Shown here: piece after piece, positions 46,003 to 54,470 of the stretch
How positions within the stretch are numbered: the first letter of the stretch is position 1
Layout: each line of letters begins with the position of its first letter
Assembly: GCF_036409475.1 (NCBI RefSeq)
Contig: NZ_JAYRCK010000013.1
Location: forward strand, 62,001 to 126,000
Direction: 5' to 3'
Length of the DNA stretch: 64,000 nt
Source of the DNA: Scandinavium sp036409475
GTDB taxonomy: Bacteria > Pseudomonadota > Gammaproteobacteria > Enterobacterales > Enterobacteriaceae
Translations under genes and position numbers: made by a program
Notes under the pieces: generated by a model
The model's input: the letters and a program-made list of their open reading frames with translations, nothing else
The model's database searches: none
Told to the model about the DNA's origin: nothing

Positions 46003-47502
46003 TTAGCACACTCCTGTCGCAGCGGTCATCACCTGCGTTTGCGTTAAATTTTCACAGGGAAAAATGTCAGCGATGGTTTTATTACGCATCACTACCAGCC
46101 GGTCGCTGAGCGCCATCACTTCAGGCAGCTCGGAAGAAACCAGAATGATGGCCGTCCCCGCTGCCGCCAGCTGGCGTATCACGTTGTAGATTTCAAATTT
46201 TGCCCCAACGTCCACACCCCGGGTCGGTTCGTCGAGCAGCAAGATGGCCGGTGTTTTTTCCAGCCATTTCGACAGCACTATTTTTTGCTGATTTCCGCCG
46301 CTCAGCGCCCCGACAGGCTGATAAATGGAGCTGACTTTGGTATTCATTCTGACGATAGCCTGCCGGGTTCGCGCTTCTTCGTCGCGACGATTAATCAGCC
46401 CTGGCCCGGAAGCGTTAAACTGAAAGGCTACGTGGTGGGTGTTCATGTTCACGTCGTGCATCAGCACCAGCCCTTCCTCTTTGCGGTTTTCTGTCACAAA
46501 GGCAATACCATGCTCAATAGCCTGTTTTGGGCTTGAGATAACCACCTCTTGGCCCTCAATCAGGATGGTTCCCTGATAGGCATTGAGGCCAAACAGCGTT
46601 TTCATCACGTCCGAGCGCCCTGCGCCCACCAGGCCGAAAAAGCCCAGCACTTCTCCCGGGCGGACGGTAAAACTCACCTGCCGGAAGAGCTGAGGATGCG
46701 TGAGGTTTCTGACTTCAAGTTTTGCCCCAGCCTCTTCGCCAGGCCTTTCCCCAATGCGCGGGGGCCAGATATTCTTCATTTCGCGCCCCACCATTTGCGC
46801 AATCAGGTGCTGAATATCACTCTCCTTGCGCTGATGCGTGGCGATATATTCCCCGTCGCGAATCACCGAGATGTCATCAGATATCCGCATGATTTCATCC
46901 ATCCGATGCGAAATATAAATAACCGCCGTGCCCCGCTGTCTGAGCTTGTCGATAATTCTGAACAGAATTTCAGCTTCATTATCGCTGAGCGACGACGTCG
47001 GCTCATCCATGATGACGATATCGGCCGGATAACTTAACGCCTTGGCAATCTCCACCAGCTGTCGGTGGGCGATGGACATGTTACCGACAATATCTTGTGC
47101 ATTAAGCGGGATCCCCAGCTCGGCGAGCAGGGCTCGGCAATCGGCATCCATCTTTTTATCGTTAATGATCCCGAAACGCTTCGGTTCATTGTTGGCATAA
47201 ATATTCTCTGCCACGGTCATATTATTACTGAGGCTGAGTTCCTGAAAAATAATGGCAATGCCAAGCTGGCGTGAATGCTGCGGGTTGTTAATTGTAATCT
47301 GCTTGCCGTGCAGCGTAATCGTTCCCTGGGTTGGCGGATAAACACCGGCAAGGATCTTCATTAATGTAGATTTTCCCGCACCGTTTTCACCTAATAACGT
47401 ATGCACACGTCCTTTACGAATCGTCAGCGTGATATCTTTCAGTGCCTGAACGTGACCAAATTTTTTGGCGATATGCGAAACATCAAGAATAACATCCGTC
47501 AT
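46003..47502 (-). CDS. Sugar ABC transporter ATPase (RbsA type, two nucleotide-binding domains)
   Basis: 499-residue fused ATPase. Domain 1 has Walker A GENGAGKST, signature region GNMSIAHRQLVEIAKAL and Walker B VIMDEPTSSLS. Domain 2 has the degenerate P-loop GLVGAGRSD, signature LSGGNQQK and LLDEPTRGVDVG, the usual RbsA/MglA layout. The start is set at ATG 47502 after GGAG; the GTG two codons upstream would leave no room for a ribosome site. It energises the sugar importer. Confidence 0.94.
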   Translation of the reverse strand: MTDVILDVSHIAKKFGHVQALKDITLTIRKGRVHTLLGENGAGKSTLMKILAGVYPPTQGTITLHGKQITINNPQHSRQLGIAIIFQELSLSNNMTVAENIYANNEPKRFGIINDKKMDADCRALLAELGIPLNAQDIVGNMSIAHRQLVEIAKALSYPADIVIMDEPTSSLSDNEAEILFRIIDKLRQRGTAVIYISHRMDEIMRISDDISVIRDGEYIATHQRKESDIQHLIAQMVGREMKNIWPPRIGERPGEEAGAKLEVRNLTHPQLFRQVSFTVRPGEVLGFFGLVGAGRSDVMKTLFGLNAYQGTILIEGQEVVISSPKQAIEHGIAFVTENRKEEGLVLMHDVNMNTHHVAFQFNASGPGLINRRDEEARTRQAIVRMNTKVSSIYQPVGALSGGNQQKIVLSKWLEKTPAILLLDEPTRGVDVGAKFEIYNVIRQLAAAGTAIILVSSELPEVMALSDRLVVMRNKTIADIFPCENLTQTQVMTAATGVC

Positions 47503-47518
47503 AATCACTCCGGAGCCA

Positions 47519-47544
47519 CAGTAAAACGCCGAAGCGCCTTACTG
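47519..47544 (-). other. Intercistronic hairpin between binding protein and ATPase genes
   Basis: Imperfect stem with CAGTAA/TTACTG and CGC/GCG pairs separated by a mismatch, in the 59-bp gap after the binding-protein gene. Such hairpins often protect the 3' end of binding-protein mRNA, so that this subunit is made in excess over the ATPase and permease. Confidence 0.6.
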
Positions 47545-47561
47545 TGAGAGGAAGATAGTCA

Positions 47562-48452
47562 TTATTGTTTGGTATAGACACCCGGCTGCACGGGGATCAT
47601 TTTGTCCACGGGTTTGCCATTAAGGTGGTCCACTGCGGCATCAACCGCTTTAGCGCCCATCTGATCCGGGTACTGACGAATCACGGCAGCAAACGTTTTT
47701 TCACTGTCAACGGCATCCCGGGCCTCTTTCATTCCGTCAAAACCGATAATCTTAATGTTGTCATTGCGGGCAGATTTCGCCGCAATCACTGCAGCCAGGG
47801 CGGCATCATCGCCAAAGCCAAACAGCCCGCTCAGGTTTGGATTGGCCTGCATAATATTTTGAGAGGCGGTGAGTGCGTCAGCGCGGGTAATACCCGGCTG
47901 CTCGGCGACAATTTTAATTTCCGGCGTGGCGCTCAGGCCTTTCTTAAAGCCGTCTACTCGTGCGACCACCGACTGCAGCGCCGGATAGGAGATAATCGCC
48001 ACGGTCCCTTTGCCTTTCAGCAGTTCCCCCATCAATTTGCCCGCTTCCACGCCGCCCGCGTAGTTATCTGTCGCCACATGCGCTACCACCGGCACATCTT
48101 CAGCAGCCACATCAACCGTGATAACAGGAATACCGGCCTTATCCGCTTTCAGAATGGCGGCCCGAATCCCCTTCGAATCGACCGGGGAAATAATGATGGC
48201 ATCGACTTTTTTGGTTATAAAGTCTTCCACATCCGAGAGCTGCTTATTGAGGTCCTGATTAGCAATCGAGATGCTTAAATCGACATTATCTTTTTTGGCT
48301 TCGTCTTTCATCGCGTTGGCGAGATCAATATAAAAAGGATGCTGTTGGGTCAATAATGAAGCGCCAATTTTATAGTCTTTGGCGAATGCGTTTTGCGTAA
48401 ATAAAGCCAGGCCTACTAACATTGCCGATGCAAGTACGTTGATATTTTTCAT
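47562..48452 (-). CDS. Periplasmic sugar-binding protein (RbsB type)
   Basis: 296-residue secreted binding protein with signal peptide MKNINVLASAMLVGLALFTQNAFA (cleavage before KDYKIG). The mature part is a type I periplasmic-binding fold with the ribose-binding-protein pattern QHPFYIDLANAMKDEA, DAIIISPVDSKGI and GIPVITVDV. It captures the substrate for the adjacent ATPase and permease. The ligand is probably a monosaccharide and, judging from the kinase and aldolase, a ketohexose. Confidence 0.92.
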   Translation of the reverse strand: MKNINVLASAMLVGLALFTQNAFAKDYKIGASLLTQQHPFYIDLANAMKDEAKKDNVDLSISIANQDLNKQLSDVEDFITKKVDAIIISPVDSKGIRAAILKADKAGIPVITVDVAAEDVPVVAHVATDNYAGGVEAGKLMGELLKGKGTVAIISYPALQSVVARVDGFKKGLSATPEIKIVAEQPGITRADALTASQNIMQANPNLSGLFGFGDDAALAAVIAAKSARNDNIKIIGFDGMKEARDAVDSEKTFAAVIRQYPDQMGAKAVDAAVDHLNGKPVDKMIPVQPGVYTKQ

Positions 48453-48487
48453 AAACAGTCCTGATTGTTTTTGTAGGGTAAGGTTTT

Positions 48488-49342
48488 TTAAATTTTTCCT
48501 TCACTGCCACATACCGCAATGATTCGGGTCACCACTTCTTTCATGGCTGCTTTTGCTGGTTGCATATAATGCCGGGGATCATTCGCCGCAGGGTGCTCAC
48601 TAAAATAATTTTTCAGGGCATCAGCAAACGCGATTTTCAATTCTGTGGCGACATTCACTTTGCAAATCCCCAGTTGAATACACTGGCGGATATCCGCTTC
48701 CGTTAACCCTGAAGCGCCGTGCAAAACCAGAGGTACATCGACGTGCTGGCGGATGAGGGCCAGACGATCAAAATCCAGATGGGGTTCATGCGTATACAAG
48801 CCATGCGCAGTGCCGATCGCCACCGCCAGGGAATCAATCCGGGTGCGGCGCACAAACTCCGCGGCGGCCTGCGGTGAGGTGTAGGCGGAATCCCTGGCAT
48901 CGACCACCAAATCGTCCTCCTGGCCGCCAAGGCGCCCAAGCTCCGCTTCCACGCTCACGTCATAACGATGGCAAAATTCGGTGACTTCTTTCACCTGGGC
49001 AACGTTTTCTTCAAAAGGCAGATGGGAGCCGTCAATCATCACCGAGCGGATCCCGGCTCGCACCTTGTGAAAAATGTCCTCTGACGCTTCATGATGATCA
49101 AGATGAAGTACCAGCGGCAGCTGGTACTGGTGCGCCATAGCTTTCACCAGCGAGATCAAATTTTCGACGCCTCCATAGCTGTAGGTGCCGGGCGTGCCTG
49201 CCAGCATCACCGGAGAGCGGTATTGCGCCGCGGTTTCCACGACAACCTGCAAGGTTTCGAGATTGTGGATGTTGAAAGCCGGAACGGCATATCCCTCAGC
49301 CTGCGCCTGCTTCAGCATATTTTTGCTTGAAATAATGTACAT
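48488..49342 (-). CDS. Class II tagatose/fructose-bisphosphate aldolase, GatY-like
   Basis: 284-residue zinc aldolase of the GatY/KbaY group; length equals GatY and the sequence is close to it throughout. The catalytic Asp82 and zinc ligand His83 lie in LHLDHH, and the other zinc ligands are His180 (AIGTAHGLY) and His208 (LVLHGASG). It should split tagatose-1,6- or fructose-1,6-bisphosphate into triose phosphates. No GatZ/KbaZ partner is encoded here; GatY and KbaY need such a partner for full activity in E. coli. First gene of the minus-strand operon; ribosome site AGGAGAAGCG before ATG 49342. Confidence 0.91.
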   Translation of the reverse strand: MYIISSKNMLKQAQAEGYAVPAFNIHNLETLQVVVETAAQYRSPVMLAGTPGTYSYGGVENLISLVKAMAHQYQLPLVLHLDHHEASEDIFHKVRAGIRSVMIDGSHLPFEENVAQVKEVTEFCHRYDVSVEAELGRLGGQEDDLVVDARDSAYTSPQAAAEFVRRTRIDSLAVAIGTAHGLYTHEPHLDFDRLALIRQHVDVPLVLHGASGLTEADIRQCIQLGICKVNVATELKIAFADALKNYFSEHPAANDPRHYMQPAKAAMKEVVTRIIAVCGSEGKI

Positions 49343-49643
49343 CGCTTCTCCTGTGATTGACTTACAAAACGAAGAAATCACGTTCTAACTTTCATTTTGA
49401 AAGAAAACTATCATGAATGGCGCGGCAAAAATCGTGACGAGGTTCAAAACACGGCAAATAACTTACAAAATTAAAGTTTATTTATGCAGCGAGATGAAAC
49501 AAGACATGGTGGCATTACGCAGGAAAATTGATAAAACCGTTTATATTTATGATGTTAAGTAGAACTCGGCATTGGGGCATAGCTTTCAGGATGTTGCGGG
49601 TTATGAAGGATAACTTTCAAAGAGAAAAACATCAGGATATAGT
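49343..49643. promoter_or_regulatory. Divergent promoter region of the sugar cluster
   Basis: 301 bp between the aldolase operon (minus) and the regulator-kinase operon (plus). It contains a perfect dyad at 49389-49403, further CTTTCA half-sites at 49583 and 49614 and a CRP-like sequence CGTGA-N6-TCAAA at 49433-49448 (consensus TGTGA-N6-TCACA). Strongly AT-rich in the middle. No reading frame of note. Confidence 0.65.
49389..49403. promoter_or_regulatory. Candidate operator for the cluster's DeoR-family regulator
   Basis: Perfect inverted repeat CTTTCA-TTT-TGAAAG about 47 bp upstream of the aldolase start. DeoR-family proteins commonly bind TTTC-rich repeats like this. Two more CTTTCA half-sites lie near the regulator's own start. 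Confidence 0.5.
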
Positions 49644-50492
49644 GTGGCGCATTACAGGCAGAAAATGAGCGTTTACGTGCCGAGAAAATCGTCTAATCTT
49701 CTGAAACGCAGGTTAAAAATTGCTGAAATCGTCACCTCTCAGGGCGAAATAAAGGTTGATGATTTGTCAGCTCAACTCGGCGTTTCCGGGGTCACCATCC
49801 GCGGTGATTTGAGCTATCTGGAGCAGCAGGGCTATCTGAAACGCTCCTTTGGCGGGGCTATCGCCACCACCGGCTTACAAACTGAGCCCGAGCCAGTACC
49901 CCAGACTGCCCCGCCGTCCCTGGCGCAACAAATAGAGATTGCCCGCCACTGTGCCCGACTGATTCAGGATCGGGACACGGTTTTTCTCGGCCATGGCGAG
50001 ATTTGCCGCAAAATCATTCCGCTGCTCAGTGACGTCAAAAAGCTTCGCCTCATTACCAACGATCCGGAACATGCGCTGCTGGCCAATCAGTTTATCGACG
50101 GGGAAATCATTCTGGCAGGCAGTGAAATGTTGCGCCCTGAAACCGCCCTGGCCGGTAAACCGCTTGAGCAAGCCATTCAGCATTACACCCTGACCCACTG
50201 CATTCTTGAGGTCAACGCCATAGATGCCGACGGAACGCTCAGCATTCAGACCCCCAAACTGGCTGCCGCCTGGAAGCTCTGTTTCGATCATGCTCATAAC
50301 AAAAGCATTATCGTCACGGCCCACCCCAGGTCGCCCGCTTCAATCGGCCTTATCGATCAGGCCGAAAATGTGATCGTCTATCGCAGTATCAACGAGCAGT
50401 ATCAGCAACAATTGCAGGACGCTGATTTTGTCATCCTTTACACCAGCAATGAGTGCTTTACCTGGTCTAATCGCGAAAGGCTTCAGGCATGA
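49644..50492 (+). CDS. DeoR-family regulator of the sugar cluster
   Basis: 282-residue regulator with the DeoR helix-turn-helix (VDDLSAQLGVSGVTIRGDLSYLEQQGYLKRSFGGA) and a C-terminal sugar-phosphate-sensing domain (TVFLGHGEICRKIIPLL, LITNDPEHALLANQF). The GTG start at 49644 follows AGGA with suitable spacing; ATG 49665 (MSVYVPRKSSN) is an alternative. It is divergent from the aldolase operon and followed by kinase 2 after 10 nt. It probably represses both operons until a pathway phosphosugar binds. Confidence 0.86.
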   Translation: MAHYRQKMSVYVPRKSSNLLKRRLKIAEIVTSQGEIKVDDLSAQLGVSGVTIRGDLSYLEQQGYLKRSFGGAIATTGLQTEPEPVPQTAPPSLAQQIEIARHCARLIQDRDTVFLGHGEICRKIIPLLSDVKKLRLITNDPEHALLANQFIDGEIILAGSEMLRPETALAGKPLEQAIQHYTLTHCILEVNAIDADGTLSIQTPKLAAAWKLCFDHAHNKSIIVTAHPRSPASIGLIDQAENVIVYRSINEQYQQQLQDADFVILYTSNECFTWSNRERLQA

Positions 50493-50502
50493 GGAAACGC
50501 TT

Positions 50503-51462
50503 GTGACACTGACTATCTGTACCCTGGGTGAAGTGCTGGTTGAATTTTTATCCCAAAAGCCAAAGCAAAAATTCACCCAGCCAGGCGAATTTACCGGCCC
50601 GTATCCCAGCGGCGCGCCGGCAATTTTTGCGGCTCAGGTAGCAAAACTGGGGCACCGTGCGATTCTTTTTGGCTGCGTGGGCAACGATGACTTCGGGCGT
50701 CTGAGCATTGAGCGCCTTCGCCATGAAGGGGTGATCACCGATGGCATCCGCGTGATGGATAACGCCGTGACCGGCACAGCCTTTGTCAGCTATCACACGC
50801 CACTCCAGCGCGATTTTGTCTTTAATATCCCGAACAGTGCCTGTGGGTTGTTAACCGCTGAGCACATCGATAAAGATCTGCTGCGCCAGTCTCGCCACCT
50901 TCATATCATGGGTTCGTCGTTGTTTTCATTCCGGATGATCGACACGATGCGCAAGGCGATTGCGGAGGTTAAAGCGGCAGGCGGCACGGTCTCTTTTGAT
51001 CCCAATCTGCGAAAAGAGATGCTCTCGATCCCGGAGATGGCACAGGCCCTGGATTATCTGATTGAATACACCGATATTTTCATACCCAGCGAGCACGAAC
51101 TGTCTTTCTTTGCCCGCCATAAAAATCAGGCAGAAGCGCAAATCGTCGAAGACCTGCTGAAACGCGGCGTAAAACATATCGCCATCAAGCGTGCGCAGCG
51201 CGGCGCCAGCTATTACCGTTTTGAAGATCAGGCACTGTATGCGTTGCATACTGCAGGGCATCAGGTCGACATCGTTGATCCTACCGGAGCCGGGGACTGT
51301 TTTGGCGCAACGTTTGTCACCCTCTTTCTGGCGGGTTTTTCCGCGCAACAAGCCTTGCAGTATGCCTGCGCCAGCGGTGCGATGGCGGTGACGCGCAAGG
51401 GCCCGATGGAAGGGATCTCGTCGCAGTCAGAGATTGAAGCTTTTTTGCATGACGGGACATGA
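50503..51462 (+). CDS. PfkB-family sugar kinase, TagK-like (kinase 2)
   Basis: 319-residue PfkB-family kinase, paralogous to kinase 1 along its whole length. Shared blocks include GPYPSGAPAIF, CVGND-FG, HIMGSSLFSF and VDPTGAGDCFG, with catalytic Asp265 here. A GTG start at 50503 with GAGG 8 nt upstream is chosen because it aligns with the N-terminus of kinase 1; the frame is open further up inside the regulator gene. Having two kinases fits stepwise addition of two phosphates before aldol cleavage. Redundant or differently specific kinases are equally possible. Confidence 0.85.
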   Translation: MTLTICTLGEVLVEFLSQKPKQKFTQPGEFTGPYPSGAPAIFAAQVAKLGHRAILFGCVGNDDFGRLSIERLRHEGVITDGIRVMDNAVTGTAFVSYHTPLQRDFVFNIPNSACGLLTAEHIDKDLLRQSRHLHIMGSSLFSFRMIDTMRKAIAEVKAAGGTVSFDPNLRKEMLSIPEMAQALDYLIEYTDIFIPSEHELSFFARHKNQAEAQIVEDLLKRGVKHIAIKRAQRGASYYRFEDQALYALHTAGHQVDIVDPTGAGDCFGATFVTLFLAGFSAQQALQYACASGAMAVTRKGPMEGISSQSEIEAFLHDGT

Positions 51463-51545
51463 CAGGCTGCTTTTTCTGCCAGAGTCTTTTCCCAACCTTC
51501 TCTGTTACCGTACAATCCCCGCTTTACATTGACCCTGGGAGCCTT

Positions 51546-51788
51546 ATGGACGCGCGTTTTGTTCAGGCACACAAAGAAGCCCGCTGGGCGTTGTGGCTAA
51601 CCCTCCTCTATCTCGCTGCATGGTTAGCGAGTGCTTACATACCAAATTCATTCATCGGCTTTACGGGCCTGCCGCACTGGTTTGAAATGGCCTGTTTGTT
51701 AGTGCCGTTGCTGTTTATCGTGCTGTGCTGGGCGATGGTGAAAGTCATCTATCGCGAGATCCCGCTGGAGGACGACGATGCAGCTTGA
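51546..51788 (+). CDS. yhdT: Small inner-membrane protein YhdT (DUF997)
   Basis: 80-residue protein with two membrane helices (WLTLLYLAAWLASAYIP and MACLLVPLLFIVLCWAMVKVIY). It precedes panF and overlaps it by 11 nt, as in E. coli, where it is thought to be an accessory subunit or partner of the sodium symporter. ATG 51546 follows GGGAGCCTT. Confidence 0.93.
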   Translation: MDARFVQAHKEARWALWLTLLYLAAWLASAYIPNSFIGFTGLPHWFEMACLLVPLLFIVLCWAMVKVIYREIPLEDDDAA

Positions 51789-53229
51789 AGTGATCCTGCC
51801 GCTTATCGCTTATCTGTTAGTGGTCTTTGGTTTGTCGGTCTATGCCATGCGGAAACGCTCCACCGGCACCTTCCTGAATGAGTACTTCCTGGGCAGCCGT
51901 TCAATGGGCGGTTTTGTGCTGGCAATGACGCTGGTTGCCACTTACATCAGCGCCAGTTCATTTATCGGCGGGCCAGGTGCGGCCTATAAATACGGCCTGG
52001 GTTGGGTTTTGCTGGCGATGATCCAGCTCCCGGCAGTCTGGTTGTCTCTCGGTGTGCTGGGGAAAAAATTCGCGATTCTTGCGAGACGCTATAACGCCGT
52101 CACGTTGAACGACATGCTGTTTGCTCGTTATCAGAGCCGCTTGCTGGTGTGGCTTGCCAGTCTCAGTTTGTTAGTCGCCTTTGTCGGCGCGATGACCGTG
52201 CAATTCATTGGCGGCGCGCGCCTGCTGGAAACGGCTGCGGGCATTCCTTACGAAACAGGCTTGTTGATTTTCGGCGTGAGCATTGCGCTCTACACCGCTT
52301 TTGGCGGCTTCCGCGCCAGCGTGCTCAACGACTCCATGCAAGGGCTGGTGATGCTGATTGGCACCATCGTGTTGCTGATTGGTGTCGTGCATGCAGCGGG
52401 AGGGTTGGGTCATGCGGTTCAGACGCTGGAACAAATCGACCCGAAGCTAATTTCACCGCAGGGTGCAGAAGATATTCTTTCCCCGACATTTATGACCTCT
52501 TTCTGGGTGCTGGTTTGCTTCGGGGTCATTGGCCTGCCACACACCGCCGTCCGTTGTATCTCCTACAAAGACAGCAAAGCGGTACACCGGGGCATCATTA
52601 TCGGCACGATTGTGGTCGCGATCCTGATGCTGGGTATGCATCTGGCAGGTGCGCTGGGTCGCGCGGTGATTCCTGATCTCACCGTTCCGGATCTTGTTAT
52701 TCCTACGCTGATGGTAAAAGTGCTGCCACCGGTTGCTGCCGGGATCTTCCTTGCTGCTCCGATGGCGGCGATCATGTCGACGATCAACGCGCAGTTGTTG
52801 CAGAGTTCCGCTACGATCATCAAAGATCTCTATTTGAGCCTGCATCCAGAACAGCTCCAGAATGAAAAGCGTCTGAAACGTATGTCTGCGCTGATTACCC
52901 TGGTACTTGGCGCCCTGCTGCTGCTGGCGGCCTGGCGCCCACCCGAGATGATCATCTGGCTGAACCTGCTCGCATTTGGCGGGCTGGAAGCCGTGTTCCT
53001 TTGGCCGCTGGTACTGGGACTCTATTGGGAGCGCGCTAATGCCGCCGGAGCATTGAGCGCCATGATCGTCGGTGGCGTGCTTTATGCTGTACTCGCCACC
53101 CTGAAAATTCAGTATCTGGGCTTCCACCCGATTGTCCCGGCGCTGCTGCTAAGTTTACTGGCTTTTGTTGTCGGCAACCTTTTTGGTCGTCCTGCGGCGC
53201 AAGCCCCGACTATCACTGTTAATCATTAA
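51778..53229 (+). CDS. panF: Sodium/pantothenate symporter
   Basis: 483-residue sodium:solute symporter (SSS family) that imports pantothenate for CoA synthesis. About 13 membrane helices are visible; the LNEYFLGSRSMGGFVLAMTLVATYISASSFIGGP region is typical of the family. Located in the yhdT-panF-prmA operon; prmA begins 12 nt after its stop. Confidence 0.96.
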   Translation: MQLEVILPLIAYLLVVFGLSVYAMRKRSTGTFLNEYFLGSRSMGGFVLAMTLVATYISASSFIGGPGAAYKYGLGWVLLAMIQLPAVWLSLGVLGKKFAILARRYNAVTLNDMLFARYQSRLLVWLASLSLLVAFVGAMTVQFIGGARLLETAAGIPYETGLLIFGVSIALYTAFGGFRASVLNDSMQGLVMLIGTIVLLIGVVHAAGGLGHAVQTLEQIDPKLISPQGAEDILSPTFMTSFWVLVCFGVIGLPHTAVRCISYKDSKAVHRGIIIGTIVVAILMLGMHLAGALGRAVIPDLTVPDLVIPTLMVKVLPPVAAGIFLAAPMAAIMSTINAQLLQSSATIIKDLYLSLHPEQLQNEKRLKRMSALITLVLGALLLLAAWRPPEMIIWLNLLAFGGLEAVFLWPLVLGLYWERANAAGALSAMIVGGVLYAVLATLKIQYLGFHPIVPALLLSLLAFVVGNLFGRPAAQAPTITVNH

Positions 53230-53241
53230 AAGAGTTTTGCC

Positions 53242-54123
53242 ATGCCATGGATCCAACTGAAATTAAACACCACCGGCGCGAACGCTGAGGAACTGAGCGA
53301 TGCGTTGATGGAAGCGGGCTCCGTCTCTATCACCTTCCAGGACACCCATGACACACCGGTGTTTGAACCGTTGCCGGGTGAAACCCGCCTGTGGGGCGAT
53401 ACCGATGTCATCGGTCTGTTCGATGCTGAAACCGACATGAAAGAAGTGGTGGCCATCCTTGAACACCATCCGCTGCTGGGTGCCGGTTTTGTCCACAAAA
53501 TCGAACAGCTGGAAGACAAAGATTGGGAACGCGAATGGATGGATAATTTCCACCCGATGCAGTTCGGCAAACGTCTGTGGATTTGCCCAAGCTGGCGCGA
53601 TGTGCCGGACGAAAACGCGGTCAACGTGATGCTCGATCCGGGTCTGGCGTTTGGTACCGGCACTCACCCGACAACGTCCCTGTGCCTGCAATGGCTGGAT
53701 GGTCTGGATCTTGACGGTAAAACGGTTATCGACTTCGGTTGCGGTTCCGGGATCCTCGCCATTGCCGCCCTGAAACTGGGTGCGGCCAAAGCGATTGGGA
53801 TCGACATCGATCCGCAGGCCATTCAGGCCAGCCGCGATAACGCAGAACGTAATGGGGTGTCCGACAAGCTGGAGCTCTATCTGCCACAAGACCAGCCAGA
53901 GGCCATGAAAGCCGATGTGGTGGTCGCTAACATTCTGGCAGGCCCATTACGTGAACTGGCACCGTTAATCAGCGTGCTGCCCGTTGAGGGCGGTCTGTTG
54001 GGCCTTTCCGGTATCCTCGCAAGCCAGGCAGAAAGTGTCTGCGAAGCTTATGCGCCGCTTTTCACTCTCGACCCGGTGGTGGAGAAGGAAGAATGGTGTC
54101 GGATTACCGGGCGTAAAAACTGA
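53242..54123 (+). CDS. prmA: Ribosomal protein L11 methyltransferase
   Basis: 293-residue SAM-dependent enzyme that trimethylates L11. It has an N-terminal L11-binding domain (residues 1-55) and a catalytic domain with the SAM motif DFGCGSGILAIAALKLGA and the NILAGPL motif. Cotranscribed with panF by position. Confidence 0.96.
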   Translation: MPWIQLKLNTTGANAEELSDALMEAGSVSITFQDTHDTPVFEPLPGETRLWGDTDVIGLFDAETDMKEVVAILEHHPLLGAGFVHKIEQLEDKDWEREWMDNFHPMQFGKRLWICPSWRDVPDENAVNVMLDPGLAFGTGTHPTTSLCLQWLDGLDLDGKTVIDFGCGSGILAIAALKLGAAKAIGIDIDPQAIQASRDNAERNGVSDKLELYLPQDQPEAMKADVVVANILAGPLRELAPLISVLPVEGGLLGLSGILASQAESVCEAYAPLFTLDPVVEKEEWCRITGRKN

Positions 54124-54470
54124 TTTTCTCCGCTGGATGAGTGCTGAAATACGCCATCACTGCCCAGCAACGAAATGAGATCCGGCCCACATTATTCGGG
54201 ATAATCTGCTGATTAATCCAGCAGCTTATCCCTTTTCTGCTCCCCTGGTTGCAGGGAAAATTGAGAAGTTACGCAAAATTGCGTCTGTATGTAAATTCAT
54301 CATTTATGCATAACGCAATGATTTAAATAGCGATTAATTTTTTCACTTTCCACCGACTGGCGATTCCTTGATCTACGACAGAGGATTGCTCAAAGTTTGG
54401 CCTTTCATCTCGTGCAAAAAATGCGTAATATACGCCGCCTTGCAGTCACAGTATGGTCATTTCTTAACTC
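54124..54470. promoter_or_regulatory. dusB-fis upstream regulatory region
   Basis: 347 bp without a gene. The last 70 bp closely match the E. coli fis promoter as I recall it. The AT-rich part upstream (about 54270-54350) is the expected place for Fis and IHF sites in this autoregulated operon. No reading frame of note. Confidence 0.75.
54403..54431 (+). promoter_or_regulatory. dusB-fis promoter
   Basis: -35 TTTCAT (54403-54408), 17-bp spacer, -10 TAATAT (54426-54431), then a GC-rich discriminator ACGCCGCC. The discriminator is the hallmark of stringent, growth-rate control, and fis is known to be regulated this way. Transcription would begin about 32 nt before dusB. Confidence 0.82.
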
